A stretch of 64,000 nt of DNA. It comes from Eudorina sp. 2006-703-Eu-15 (taxonomy: Eukaryota > Chlorophyta > Chlorophyceae > Chlamydomonadales > Volvocaceae). The DNA is taken from the NCBI GenBank assembly GCA_003117195.1, contig BDSI01000073.1, positions 124,001-188,000 of the forward strand. The letters are read 5' to 3'. The stretch's first letter is position 1. Each line of letters opens with the position of its first letter. The notes under the pieces were generated by a model. It did no database searches. It was given only the letters and a program-made list of their open reading frames with translations, and was not told the origin of the DNA. Made by a program: the position numbers and the translations under genes. Shown here piece after piece: positions 55,001 through 64,000 of this stretch.

Positions 55001-55968
55001 AATCCCAACCCCAACCCCAAGACCCCAACCCCAAGACCCCAACCCCAAGACCCCCAACCCCACCCACTCTCTCACACTCGTGTGGGTATCTCCGCGGCTG
55101 CCTCCTCTCCTCCGCCCGATGCCCTGCAGAGACCAATCCCCAGGGGTTTGGGATGGGCAGCCGCATATGTCAGGGCATGGAGCCGCAGTGGCAGGTGGGC
55201 AGGGGGTCTCTCGCCAAAAGGTGGAGATGGTCGGGGCGGGCCGGGAAAGGCAGGGGCGGGCGGGTATACATAGGGCGGTATACATAGGGTATACATAGGG
55301 CGGGCGGTATACATAGGGCGGTATACATAGGAAATTTGTGGACTGATTCATACACAGGGGACGGGGGGGAGAGGGTTTTGGCAACCTGGCGAGGGAAGCG
55401 TGGAGGTGAGCTGCTGCGAATGGTAGAGGGGAAGGTCTACAGCCTTGTACCGCGGATAGTGACGCTGACGGTGTCAGTGATGGTGATGGTGGTTGGACAG
55501 TGAAGGGTCCCAGCGTCCGCACCCACCTGCGCGATCCGTACACCCCATGGCATCCGTACGACCATTGTTGAACCCGTAGCACGTGTACGACATTTAGCAT
55601 GTGTACGGCCCTTGGCCTGCCCTCTTCTCTTGCTGTGTTCCCCTGCCCGTCATTTACATACCCTCATTCCCATGGTTGGTGAAGGCATTCCCATGGTTGG
55701 TGAAGGCATTCCCATGGTTGGTGAAGGCATCCTCGATGGCATGATCGAAAGCACGTACATATACATATACATGCTGACATTGTGCATAATCGAGAGCATG
55801 TATGCTTAGGGTTATGTTCGAAAACATACTTCGGACGATTCTCGCCCCTGTTCCCAGGTAAAGCACCGCTGCCGCTGCTCCGACCCCGGGTTGTGCGGCG
55901 AGGAGGAGGAGACCATCCTGAGGGCGGCGGCACGCGGGGCCGTGCCGCAAAACTACGTGCTGCCGTGA
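47495..55968 (+). CDS. FkbM-family methyltransferase with signal peptide and Cys-rich head
   Basis: Exons: 47495-47540, 47774-47955, 48506-48588, 49142-49195, 49634-49688, 50366-50494, 51093-51211, 51424-51523, 51718-51820, 52110-52183, 52444-52543, 52997-53154, 53402-53446, 53610-53660, 53948-54048, 54674-54801, 55130-55194, 55858-55968. All join in frame to 567 residues and TGA. FkbM enzymes are SAM-dependent O-methyltransferases, often acting on sugars or polyketides. Motif I DVGANFGWFSVLAA, then VIAFEPVPLFRSFLEYNI, the VDVEGWEWSVMLGAEGLL block and a final IIMEYSP are diagnostic. The N-terminus MRAPRVAAATGLVLLALGL is a signal peptide or anchor formed across the first intron. A Cys module follows (CHDTCNKARNGICEEG, then CDLGTDCEDCGPW). 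The C-terminus has further Cys (CRCSDPGLCGEEEE). It likely acts in the Golgi or outside the cell, perhaps on wall glycans (inference). The 45-base exon at 53402 has a weak donor (GTATTG) and may be optional. Confidence 0.87.
48842..48886 (+). repeat. Dispersed repeat with copies at 15776-15822 and 51980-52022
   Basis: GAAAAACAGTCCAGACACAT then CCAGCCCGGCGACA. The copy at 15776 reads GAAACAGCCCAGACACACCC then AGCCCGGCGACA, and the one at 51980 is inverted. All three lie in introns. Confidence 0.7.
49022..49055. repeat. (GACA)n microsatellite
   Basis: About eight GACA units in intron 3 of the methyltransferase gene. Confidence 0.95.
49216..49292. repeat. (GTA)n microsatellite
   Basis: A run of GTA triplets with ATA and CTA variants directly after exon 4 of the methyltransferase gene. 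Confidence 0.95.
54207..54277. repeat. 26-bp tandem repeat, 2.6 copies
   Basis: GGTCCCTCCAGGGAGGGG followed by ACAGGGGA, in intron 15 of the methyltransferase gene. Each unit holds a short palindrome (CCCTCCAGGGAGGG). Confidence 0.9.
55262..55335. repeat. GTATACATAGGGCG repeats
   Basis: Five units of GTATACATAGGG with variable CGG spacers, in the last intron of the methyltransferase gene. Confidence 0.9.
55668..55735. repeat. 21-bp tandem repeat, three copies
   Basis: ATTCCCATGGTTGGTGAAGGC repeated three times with a near copy of its start just before; last intron of the methyltransferase gene. Confidence 0.93.
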
Positions 55969-57368
55969 ATGGTGGTTGAATCCCCTAGCGCCAGTCAGAG
56001 AGTCAGTGGGTCGCAGACCGGCGGGAACCCGCCCGGGCCTGCCCGAACTCGATACATGGAAGGCAGCGGCACAGACGCGGGAACACCGCGCCAACCCCGG
56101 CGCGCGGTGCGAACCGGGGCCCAACCATGAATCCGGGCGTGCGCGTGTGTGCGCGCTTGCTTGTGTGAACATTGTGAATGAATGAATTTACACTATGCAA
56201 GAGAATGAGCATTCGAATCGGCTGTTGGGGAGGGCGGACGGGGCATTAAATTCCCGAAGGAAGCGTAAAGAAAGCATGATTTCGGAGCCCAGACTCCCTC
56301 CGTACATATTATGCTGCCTAACGAAGAAATGATTTTTGACAATTTGTACATCGTGGGACAGCGGATTTAGCTCAGTTGGGAGAGCGCTAGACTGAAGATC
56401 TAGAGGTCGCTAGTTCGATCCTGGCAATTCGCAGGCATGCCAGCCTTCCGATGAAGGAGAATTACCGGTCCAGATCCCATAATATTTTCCTCCTACGCAC
56501 GTATTTATTTGATGCACAAGATGAATGACGGGAACTGCTCAAGAAGTCCAATCTATCGAAGGGGCAAAGCAAGGCGACACATCCAGCGGAATGGTCTCTT
56601 CCTGGGTCCAACGTAACATGTCAGCAGTGAGGATGACACCGTACGAACATACTGAAATACGGACCACAGGTCAGTCTTTACACCTTGGATGTATGCGCCT
56701 GCAGACCTCAAGTATACTGCACAGCTGCGCGCCGGAAACAAATCAGGCACCTGCGCTTGCACGTCCTGCTGCAAGCCGTCCGTGATCACGCACACACCCA
56801 ATCGACCAGAATGAAGACGGAATTAATAACTTCCGACGAAACACATTGTACGGTGTACGGTCTACGTCGTACAACCACTTCGCGCGCCGCCCGATACTCC
56901 ATCCACCCTTCGCCCCAGCGCCTCTTCACAGCTTCCCGGGGGCATGCGGGACGGTACCGCAGCGTAATACGACACCGTACAAGTTGCGTACGACATCGTA
57001 CAATATATATAGACACTTCACTCAATTATCAATTTTCGATTGACAGATCCCTGGATGACGGGACTGTGCAAACGGTATGGCTGCTTACAGCTCGACAGCA
57101 AAACGGGAGGCGACCGTGACGTGCAACTGTAACGAATTGAACCTTCAAGAAGCAAGCACCACGAGCCACGAGCCAGGCGTCATTGCACTCATCATCGCGA
57201 GAGCGTGCATGTACGGTATGTACTGCATGCCGTACTTATGCATCTTACAACACCCATGAGGTGCTTTCGAGTAGCGGACGTATTCTAGCCACCGCCGAGC
57301 TGCCATGAATGCAACCGACCGTCCGTCCGTCCATGCGCTCCCTCCGCTCACGACCCTGCTGTACGGCG
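55969..57368. other. Intergenic region containing tRNA-Phe
   Basis: Apart from the tRNA at 56361-56433, no gene was recognised. The first 230 bases are the likely 3' UTR of the methyltransferase, but I found no TGTAA there. ORFs up to 144 codons have no recognisable content. Confidence 0.55.
56361..56433 (+). tRNA. trnF-GAA: tRNA-Phe (anticodon GAA)
   Basis: A 73-base cloverleaf without intron. The acceptor stem GCGGATT/AATTCGC has one G-T pair. The D arm GCTC...GAGC contains the A box (TAGCTCAGTTGGGAGAGC). The anticodon arm is CTAGA-CTGAAGA-TCTAG with anticodon GAA. The T arm GCTAG-TTCGATC-CTGGC carries one G-T pair. The D arm and anticodon loop are typical of eukaryotic cytosolic tRNA-Phe. 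Confidence 0.95.
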
Positions 57369-58693
57369 TCATTCACCCCGATGCACTGAATTGAGCAGAC
57401 CTTGAGGCTGCGGCAAACATTCAGGAAGGCCTCTCACAACCTCCCCGGCCGTTGGTCTGCCGCCGCCGCAACCACCACCGCCAACATCACGACATTCGTG
57501 GACGCCGCCGCCGCCGCCGCCGGCATCGACTGAAACAAGCGCCGGCGGCAAGAGCCTCCGCCACGCCAACGCCAACCAGCCAACCAAAGCCAGCACTACC
57601 AAACACACTTCGCAGCCGCCACCCGGATCACCTCTCGCAACTCGCAACCCGCAACCAAGTGCAACCCGATGTCGCCAGCGGGTGCGCCATTGCCGGGTCG
57701 CATGCGCCTCGCGGAGCGGCGACTCAAGATGCTGCAGTATACCGACCGGCGCCGAAACCAGACATGCGCTCGAGCTGCACGGCCAGCATCACCCCGCCAA
57801 TGCCACCACCACCACACATCACCACCGCAACCACCACCGCCAAAACTATCAGCAGTTTATGCGACAGCCCGAACTTAAACGCGCTAGGACGTCTACGAAC
57901 TAACGAGCCAGTCCCTACCTCACCGACCGAGCCATGCGGGTACCGTGCAACCGATCCCCCCGCCCCCTGCAGCCCCTGTCCTTCCAAGACGGCTACAGCC
58001 CCTAGATCCCACCCCTCTAATCCAACCCGTGCGATCGATTCGGGTTGCACGTAATCCTGCGTGTGCTCGTGACGGACCGTATGACAGTACGACAGTACGA
58101 GTCGACAAACGCGCTTTTAAGACGGAATATGGTAGCTGGCACAAGCGCGACGGCGCGCTCTGCCGCCTTGGCGTTCCCAGCAGATTGCATCAACTTGTAA
58201 GAAAAAACGGGGATCCGCCGCCGAGCACACAACCCCAACACAACCACCACCATGCATTATACCGACGTACGAGCGCCGTACAACGTACGACCTGCTGCGG
58301 AATCTTAGATCCTTGCAGCCGAGCGCCGGCGACGTACACAGTACGGAAATGTACGAGACGCCAGCGGGTTGTCCTCTGGTCGTTCTGTGCCTCTCTTCTT
58401 ACGAGCCAGCATAAACACAAGCACCGACAGGGCCGAGACAGCAATGCTTAGGTCATCTGAAAGACCATCAGCTAATGATATGATTGCGATGTGCCCCGAG
58501 CGGCGTGGCCCCCGGGCGCCACCGGCCGGACGGTGGCCCGCTTGCCGCGTGGGGATATTGCGGCGGCCCGGACAGCAAGTGCGCCGTGGTTGGTTGGGCT
58601 CCATATGGCGATGGGCCATGGGCCGCCGTGGCTGCCCCTTAGTGTCTAGAGTCACGCGCCCTAGTTCGGATCGACCGACTCCTGCGATGCCCC

Positions 58694-58751
<58 letters not shown>

Positions 58752-59440
58752 GCGGTCCTCGCAAGTCGTGTCTCTCGGTTTATTTTAACACACACCGCGG
58801 CGAGCTGTTGATCCCTGCCCCGCCATCGCACAACACGCAAACCTGCCCTTCATCCCTGCCAGTTTCAATAACGAATTGCCTCGCGGCTTACGGTACGGTA
58901 GTTTACGATGCTCACCCACACACCAACACCGCCGTACGTACCGTACTCTCTGCAAACCCCCCACCCGTACACTTTTGCGTAAGCCAACCCCCGATCGGTC
59001 CTGAACAGCTGCGACCCAGCAAACCCACATCACCCCACACGGCGCCGTACATGGATGCACGTACGGACACCAGCTTCTGTACGAGGGTACGACAAGATGT
59101 TGGGCTCCCAGATCAGCATTTTCGGGGTGAGGGTCAGCAACGTCGAGATCTTTCGCGAAGCGAAGGGGTCGGTGGTGGTGCTGCGGGGCCCACCACCGCC
59201 CCTCCGGCCCCGCTCGCGCAATGCCAGCGCTGCGGCCGGCATCCACCCCCATTGCGGTACGCGCATTGAAGAAAACAACTTCCAACTGCGGCCAGGACCA
59301 CGAATGCGAGGATGGTGGGTCCAATGCCGCCGCCGTGCCCGTCCATCTGCTCCCCTTGCACCACCAGTCCGCCAAACAGTACGACAGTGGTGGTGGCCGG
59401 ACCTCGCCGGCCGCCAACAACGCCGACGCGAATTTTGCAA
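57369..59440 (-). CDS. Tentative multi-exon membrane protein
   Basis: Several separated minus-strand stretches each hold one strongly hydrophobic segment: about 59400-59270 (IGPTILAFVVLAAVGSCFL), 58457-58357 (LSIAVSALSVLVFMLARKKR), 57966-57740 (HKLLIVLAVVVAVVMC) and 57631-57369 (CEVCLVVLALVGWLALAW, ending HRGE and stop). The last two join in phase (donor at about 57739, acceptor ending 57632). A further piece, about 59194-59100 (KISTLLTLTPKMLIWEPN), follows an AG acceptor. The other junctions were not resolved and no start codon could be chosen. The gene may be real, with one membrane segment per exon, or may be chance hydrophobic frames in GC-rich DNA. No family was recognised. Confidence 0.3.
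58690..58750. repeat. (CA)n microsatellite
   Basis: About 60 bases of CA repeat. CACACACCGCGG recurs again at about 58790. Confidence 0.96.
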
Positions 59441-59475
59441 ATATGAGGTATGAACAAACCAATGACAGTGGTAGT

Positions 59476-59582
59476 CTGAAATTGCTTGCTTTGAAATTGC
59501 TTGCTTTGAAATTGCTTGCTTGGAAATTGCTTGCTTGGAAATTGCTTGCTTGGAAATTGCTTGCTTGGAAATTGCTTGCATT
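59476..59582. repeat. 15-bp minisatellite, seven copies
   Basis: Unit GAAATTGCTTGCTTT or GAAATTGCTTGCTTG. On the minus strand it keeps a frame open as repeated (K/Q)ASNF. A (CCGT)n run follows at about 59598-59623. Confidence 0.95.
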
Positions 59583-60367
59583 CGAGGCGCCACAGAGCCG
59601 TCCGTCCGTCCGTCCGTCCGTCCGTGCGGATGTCGCAGCGACAGCGGACCGCTGTGACAGAGGCAACAGCCGCTTGCGGCCGTCCACGTACCAGCTGTGG
59701 TGTGCCCGGCTCCACACACCCATCCACCCTCCTCACCTCACCTCACCCACACACTCATTCATCCAAACACCCGCTATCTGTCGTACGCTGAGGGCCGGGA
59801 TGCGACACGGGCGCCGCCGCCAATGCCGCGCGGCGCAACCACAATGCGCAGCCCAACCACCAACCGCCGCAGCCCAACTTCCAACGGCCGTCCGCCGGAC
59901 AGGCGAGGTAATCCGCCGGATAGGCGAGGTAGTTGCAGGGTTGGCCGGTTAGTCGGTTGGAAGGGTCAAGATCCGGCCGGTTAGTCGGTTGGAAGGGTCA
60001 AGATCCCCGATCTAGGGTCACCACCGCCCACCCCGTCCCACCGTACTGCACCACGACCGAACGACCGGCAGTTCACGGACGGTTAAAATGCACTGATCCC
60101 AACTGACAACCGTTAGAAGAATCGCTGGATGAACAAGGGTGCCAACCTTGGGTTCTAAGGCCTATCGGATACGACGTGATGGAACGAATGTGGGAGACGA
60201 GGACGCCGTATGCGATTCCGAAGCCGGACATGCCCTCCCCGCCCCGCCTGCAGCAACCCGGCAACCATATGTCGCGCCGTTGAGGCAGGGATGCGGTCCG
60301 GCGGATGCGACAGCTCAAGCAGGTTTCGGAGCTGGGTTCGTACCAATCGGACCGTTGTCGTACCGAT
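59583..60367. other. Intergenic region before the cyclase 3' end
   Basis: Holds the CCGT run, a tandem AGGCGAGGTA word (about 59900-59932) and a duplicated segment of about 37 bp (GCCGGTTAGTCGGTTGGAAG at 59942 and 59976). No gene was recognised. Confidence 0.55.
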
Positions 60368-63300
60368 TCACTTCCCCTTGGCATGCGGCCCCCCCAATTG
60401 GAAGAGCCTCAGATCAACTTGAGTGCGGGTTTTCTTGCCGGCGGCGGCGGTGACAAAGTTGCAGCTCATGGCCATGGTGGCGGTGCTGGCGGCGGCGGCG
60501 CCGCCGCCGCCGCCGCCGGCCGTGCTGACGGCCATTCGGGAGCTGACGGCGCCGCCGCTGCTGGTCGAGCCGCCCGGCGCGACGCCGCTGCCGCTGATGC
60601 CGATTCCCGGCTGTGACGGCAAGATGGCGGCGGCGGCGGCGGCGCCGGCGCCGCCGCCTCCGCCCCCGCGGACGCTGCCGGCGCTGCCGCTGCGTATGGC
60701 ACACGCCTCGCTGAACCGCCGGCGCGCGTTTATGGCGCCGCCCAGTATCAAATTTACGGACGTGCTGGGTCGCGAATTTGAAGCGACGCCCGTTCTCCGC
60801 GGACTGCCGTACACGGCGTCGCCTGCGGCCTCCGACAGGTAAGCGGAGGCGGACTTTGGCGCCTCCAGGGGCGCCGCCGCCCGCGTCGCCTCCGCCGCTG
60901 CGTCCATTATAGCTGGCACCAACGACGGTGACGTCAGCCGTACTTCAACCAGCGACGCCGACCCCTGGGTCGGCAGATCCAGCACTGCCGTACCTTCACG
61001 CCACACCTGTGCGCTGTGACGATCGGCCGCCGCAGCCGCCGCAACGAGCGCCAGCTCGCCGTCACCTCCGGCCCCGCCGCTGGACCCCGCTGCCGCCGCC
61101 GCTTCCGCCGCCGCCGCCGCTTCCGCCGCCGCCGCCGCCGCAGCCTCCGCCGCCGCTTCCCCCATCACCAGCATCCCTCCTCCTCCGCTGCTGCTGACGG
61201 CGCCGCCGCCGCCGTCATTGTCGCTGTCGTACTCATCTGGCGTCAGCAGCCAATGCGTCAGCATCTGCCCCTTTCCCTTGACCTCGATGAGACCACGACG
61301 CTGCAGACGGAAATCCTCTCCGCTGGCGAGCAGTAACGTCGCTGTGGAATTGGAGATGTGGATCTTCATGGGTCGTGAGTTCGATTCCATGCGGGAGGCG
61401 GTGTTGACCGTGTCGCCGCAGAGGCAGAAGTGCGGCATCTTGAAGCCGACCACAGCCCCCACGACGGGCCCGGAGTGGAGGCCTGCAAGGTGCAGACAGA
61501 GGAGGGGTACCGACGTAACCGGCCGGCCAGAGGTCGGGCGTGTTGGGGGGGGGGGTAAGGATTAGGGAACCGATGCGTGGCACAGGAGGGCGTGGGGGGG
61601 GACAAAGGGTACACAAACAGTCCCATGATGCCATGACCAGCAACCCAAGCAGGATGAACGTGTCCCGGAAACATCAGGTTCGGAGCGTGCGCACACGAAC
61701 ACACACGGGTTGTAGCCCCCACGACCCACGACGGGCCCCCAACCCACGCACCCACCCTCCCCCAACCCACGCACCCACCCACCCAACCCCAACCCCACCG
61801 ACCCACCGATCCGGATCTGGATCTTCTGACCGTCCGCATTGACGAGCACCCGCGTGCGTTCTATCATGGCCTGGGCAAGGCGCGCGATCTTGACAGCCGC
61901 CGCCACGGCGTCCTCCCCTTGGGTGCCGCACACCGCCATGAAGGCTGTAGCAGCGCAGATGAGGGCGGCGGCGGGGCCGCGGCAGTAGCAGCAGCAAGCG
62001 GTTTGCGGCAGCGGGGGCAGGCAGCGGGCGGTGACAGCAAGCGGGGGCAGCGACAGCAGGGGCAGAGGGTCAGGACGGGTAGGAATAAGGGAATAAGAGG
62101 TAGTGAGACGACGTCGCATGGGCAGCACAGCACAGCACAGGCTCAGCACACAGCACACCACGGCTTGAGCCCGCGCCTAAAGGCGGGTACGAAGAGGTCC
62201 CAAGCCCGCCCCGCCCTCCCATCCCAAGCCCGTCCTGTGCCACTGCACTACACATACCGTGCAGCGCTGCCGCCGACCCCCATCCCCTTCCCCTTCCCAT
62301 CTGCTGCCGCCGCACACGCCCCGCTTTGCTGCCGCCGCCCGCTCACCATCGCCGATGGTCTCCACTTTGTAGCACTCAAACTGGTCCACAAGCGCGTCGT
62401 ACTCGCTGTACATCTCGTTCAGTAGCCGTACAACCTTGATCGGCTCCATCTCCGCCGCAAGGGTGGTGTACGACACGATCTGCGTGTGCGGAAAGGAAAC
62501 GCGACGGACGGGGTAGCCGAGGGAACCAGTGCGCGGGATGAACACACCGAGGGGCGGGGGGCAGGACTTCGCCGGATTACGGTGCACGGTACAGCACATC
62601 CGAGCCCCGGTCCCAAAACGTCGTCATCGTGCGTCACACGCATACTTGACTCGATATATACACGACACCGATTACGGCGATATGGCCCGGGCCGGGCCGG
62701 GGCGCATTTGCGTCGATGCCGTATAGCACGAATGAAACAAACATGGCCTTGAGACTTGAGACTGAAAGCGGCACCCAAGACCCAGCCCCCGGATCCCATT
62801 TCAGCGCCCCCTGCAGGCGCCGTAACCCTCCCTTGAACCCTGAGCCAAGCAGTCCGCGGTCGAAATCGCCGTACATGCCGTACTGACCACTTACGTCACT
62901 GAACAACACGGTGACGCACTCGAAAGCCTCGGCATACTCCTCCCCTCGCCGGAGTGTGGCGATCACCTGACAAGTGGTTAGGGTAGTTAGGGCGGTTGGG
63001 GCAATTAGGACGGTTGGCCCCAGACCGGCAAAGGGTGGCGGATCATGGGTCATACTTGTGATGTGCCCTGCAAATATCCCGTACGCCAAGGCCCCCGCCG
63101 CCCTTCCTGCACCGTACGACAGTACAATAATGTGCAACGAGATTACCGGACGGACGCCGTACCGTACGTGTTTACCTTTTTGGGCAGCATCGCTTGCAGC
63201 AGCCACATGTGCTCGCGCCGGTTGACGAGGATGATCGCCATCGCAACGGCCACCCATAACGACACAACCACCACAACTACAACCACCAACGGTAGCCAGT

Positions 63301-63520
63301 TCGGCGTCCACCCGCGCATGTCGCTGACTGCGAGCACCCAGTGGTTGGCCATCGTCTCAATGTGTACGAACACTGGATCGCGACCCACGGTTCCGCAGGC
63401 CGCGATGGAGCGGTTTGTGAATGAGACGGGGTCAATGTACGTCATGTTGTACGCCAGACTGTCGCGCTCGCACAGGTCCTGCATATGCGTGATGTTGTGG
63501 ATCAGGACCTCCCAGTCGAC
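60368..63520 (-). CDS. Receptor-type class III guanylyl cyclase, C-terminal part (5' end outside window)
   Basis: Minus-strand exons >63520-63176, 62966-62895, 62479-62347, 61944-61807 and 61482-60368 are in frame (600 visible residues, TGA). The first exon starts after an AG acceptor, so more exons lie to the right. It encodes the end of an extracellular region ([17 protein letters not shown]), one membrane helix ([15 protein letters not shown] onward, about visible residues 75-99) and a short linker. The cyclase domain follows: [13 protein letters not shown] (first metal Asp), [14 protein letters not shown] (second metal Asp), [27 protein letters not shown]. Glu in KVETIGD and Cys in FCLCGD are the guanine-specifying residues of guanylyl cyclases, where adenylyl cyclases have Lys and Asp. 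The Asn and Arg of NTASR are the transition-state pair. No kinase-homology domain lies between the helix and the catalytic domain. The last 240 or so residues are Gly/Ala/Ser-rich. Predicted product is cGMP, made at the cytosolic face of a membrane. Confidence 0.9.
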
Positions 63521-63701
63521 CTGCGAGGGGGAGGACCGCGGGGAAACGCAGAGGGTTAAAATGGAAAGAAGAGAGAAAGAAAACCCAAACGCAGAGGGTG
63601 TGTTCGCAGGCAAGGCAGAGCGCAGCAGGGGTGCGTGACATGCGAGGGGCGTGGCAGCGCCCAACAGGTGCCCATCCCCGGAAAACCCGGAAAACGCAGG
63701 G

Positions 63702-63768
63702 CGTGTGTGTGTGTGTGTGTTATCAAGGAGAAAAGCTGAGCCGTGTGTGTGTGTGTGTGTGTGTGTGT
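63702..63768. repeat. Two (TG)n tracts
   Basis: TG runs at about 63703-63721 and 63742-63768, directly before copy D of the dispersed element. Confidence 0.92.
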
Positions 63769-64000
63769 GAATCGTTACATATCTGCCGGGCCGACACTGG
63801 CCGGGGGCGCTAACTCGCCCCATACGGGAGACCGCCGAAGCACTTTCCCCCGGATACGGGGGAAAGGGGCGTAAGGGGCCTCTGTCCCCTCGCTCTCAAC
63901 CAAGGGCGCGTGCCCGAACCCCGAGGATCGGTGACCGCTGTGCCCCCTCAAGGGAGTGGGCGAAGGCCCATCCCGGGCGGTCTGCGCCTCGCAGTCCGCT
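63766..64000 (+). repeat. Dispersed GC-rich element, copy D, cut by window end
   Basis: Starts AATCGTTACATATCTGCCGG next to a TG run, then GACACTGGCCGGGGGCGC, CACTTTCCCCCGGATACGGG, GAGGATCGGTGACCGCTGTG. It is nearly identical to the inverted copy at 21297-21588, and lies in an intron of the cyclase gene. Confidence 0.85.

Noticed and set aside
58785..59723. 312-codon minus-strand ORF with repeated QASNF
   Set aside because: It is kept open by the 15-bp minisatellite and has no recognisable domain. A different frame carries the hydrophobic segment used in the tentative membrane-protein call.

Overview
This is nuclear DNA of a GC-rich green alga, most likely a volvocine or Chlamydomonas-like species. 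Genes are split into many short exons with clean GT/AG borders and introns of a few hundred bases. Coding sequence is full of Ala/Gly/Pro/Gln runs, and simple repeats are dense. The proteins have plant or algal relatives: a plant-type RAD16, a CASTOR/POLLUX channel, a class III nucleotide cyclase, and an FkbM methyltransferase with an algal-style Cys motif. The species cannot be fixed from this window. No bacterial, organellar, CRISPR or viral content was seen.

Layout. 1-5164 (-): 5' part of a RAD16-like SNF2 helicase gene that runs off the left edge. 6138-22909 (+): an 18-exon CASTOR/POLLUX-like ion-channel gene of 2,266 codons, every junction in phase, with a low-complexity insertion of about 920 residues in its C-terminal regulatory region and a tRNA-Glu gene antisense in one intron. 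27492-30956 (+) and 36801-41103 (-): two related secreted proteins, each a signal peptide plus four PAN/Apple-like Cys-rich modules with one module per exon, facing tail to tail. 44878-46913 (-): an unrecognised gene with an N-terminal Cys/His cluster and a possible frameshift. 47495-55968 (+): an 18-exon secreted or lumenal FkbM methyltransferase. 56361-56433 (+): tRNA-Phe. 57369-59440 (-): a tentative membrane-protein gene. 60368-63520 (-): the 3' part of a receptor-type cyclase with guanylyl-cyclase signature residues, running off the right edge.

The genes do not form an operon or an obvious pathway. Links are by family only: the two PAN-like genes are an inverted duplicate pair, and the channel, cyclase and secreted proteins are membrane or secretory products. 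The unusual content is largely repetitive: a GC-rich element of about 200-300 bp found four times next to CA/TG or GGGTGT tracts, a family built around TCCGCTGTAAC, minisatellites that begin exactly at the stop codons of two unrelated genes, and an iterated palindrome (GACCCACGGGTC) that also sits inside coding exons. Exon coordinates were worked out by hand from splice consensus and reading-frame continuity. No transcript data or similarity search was available.
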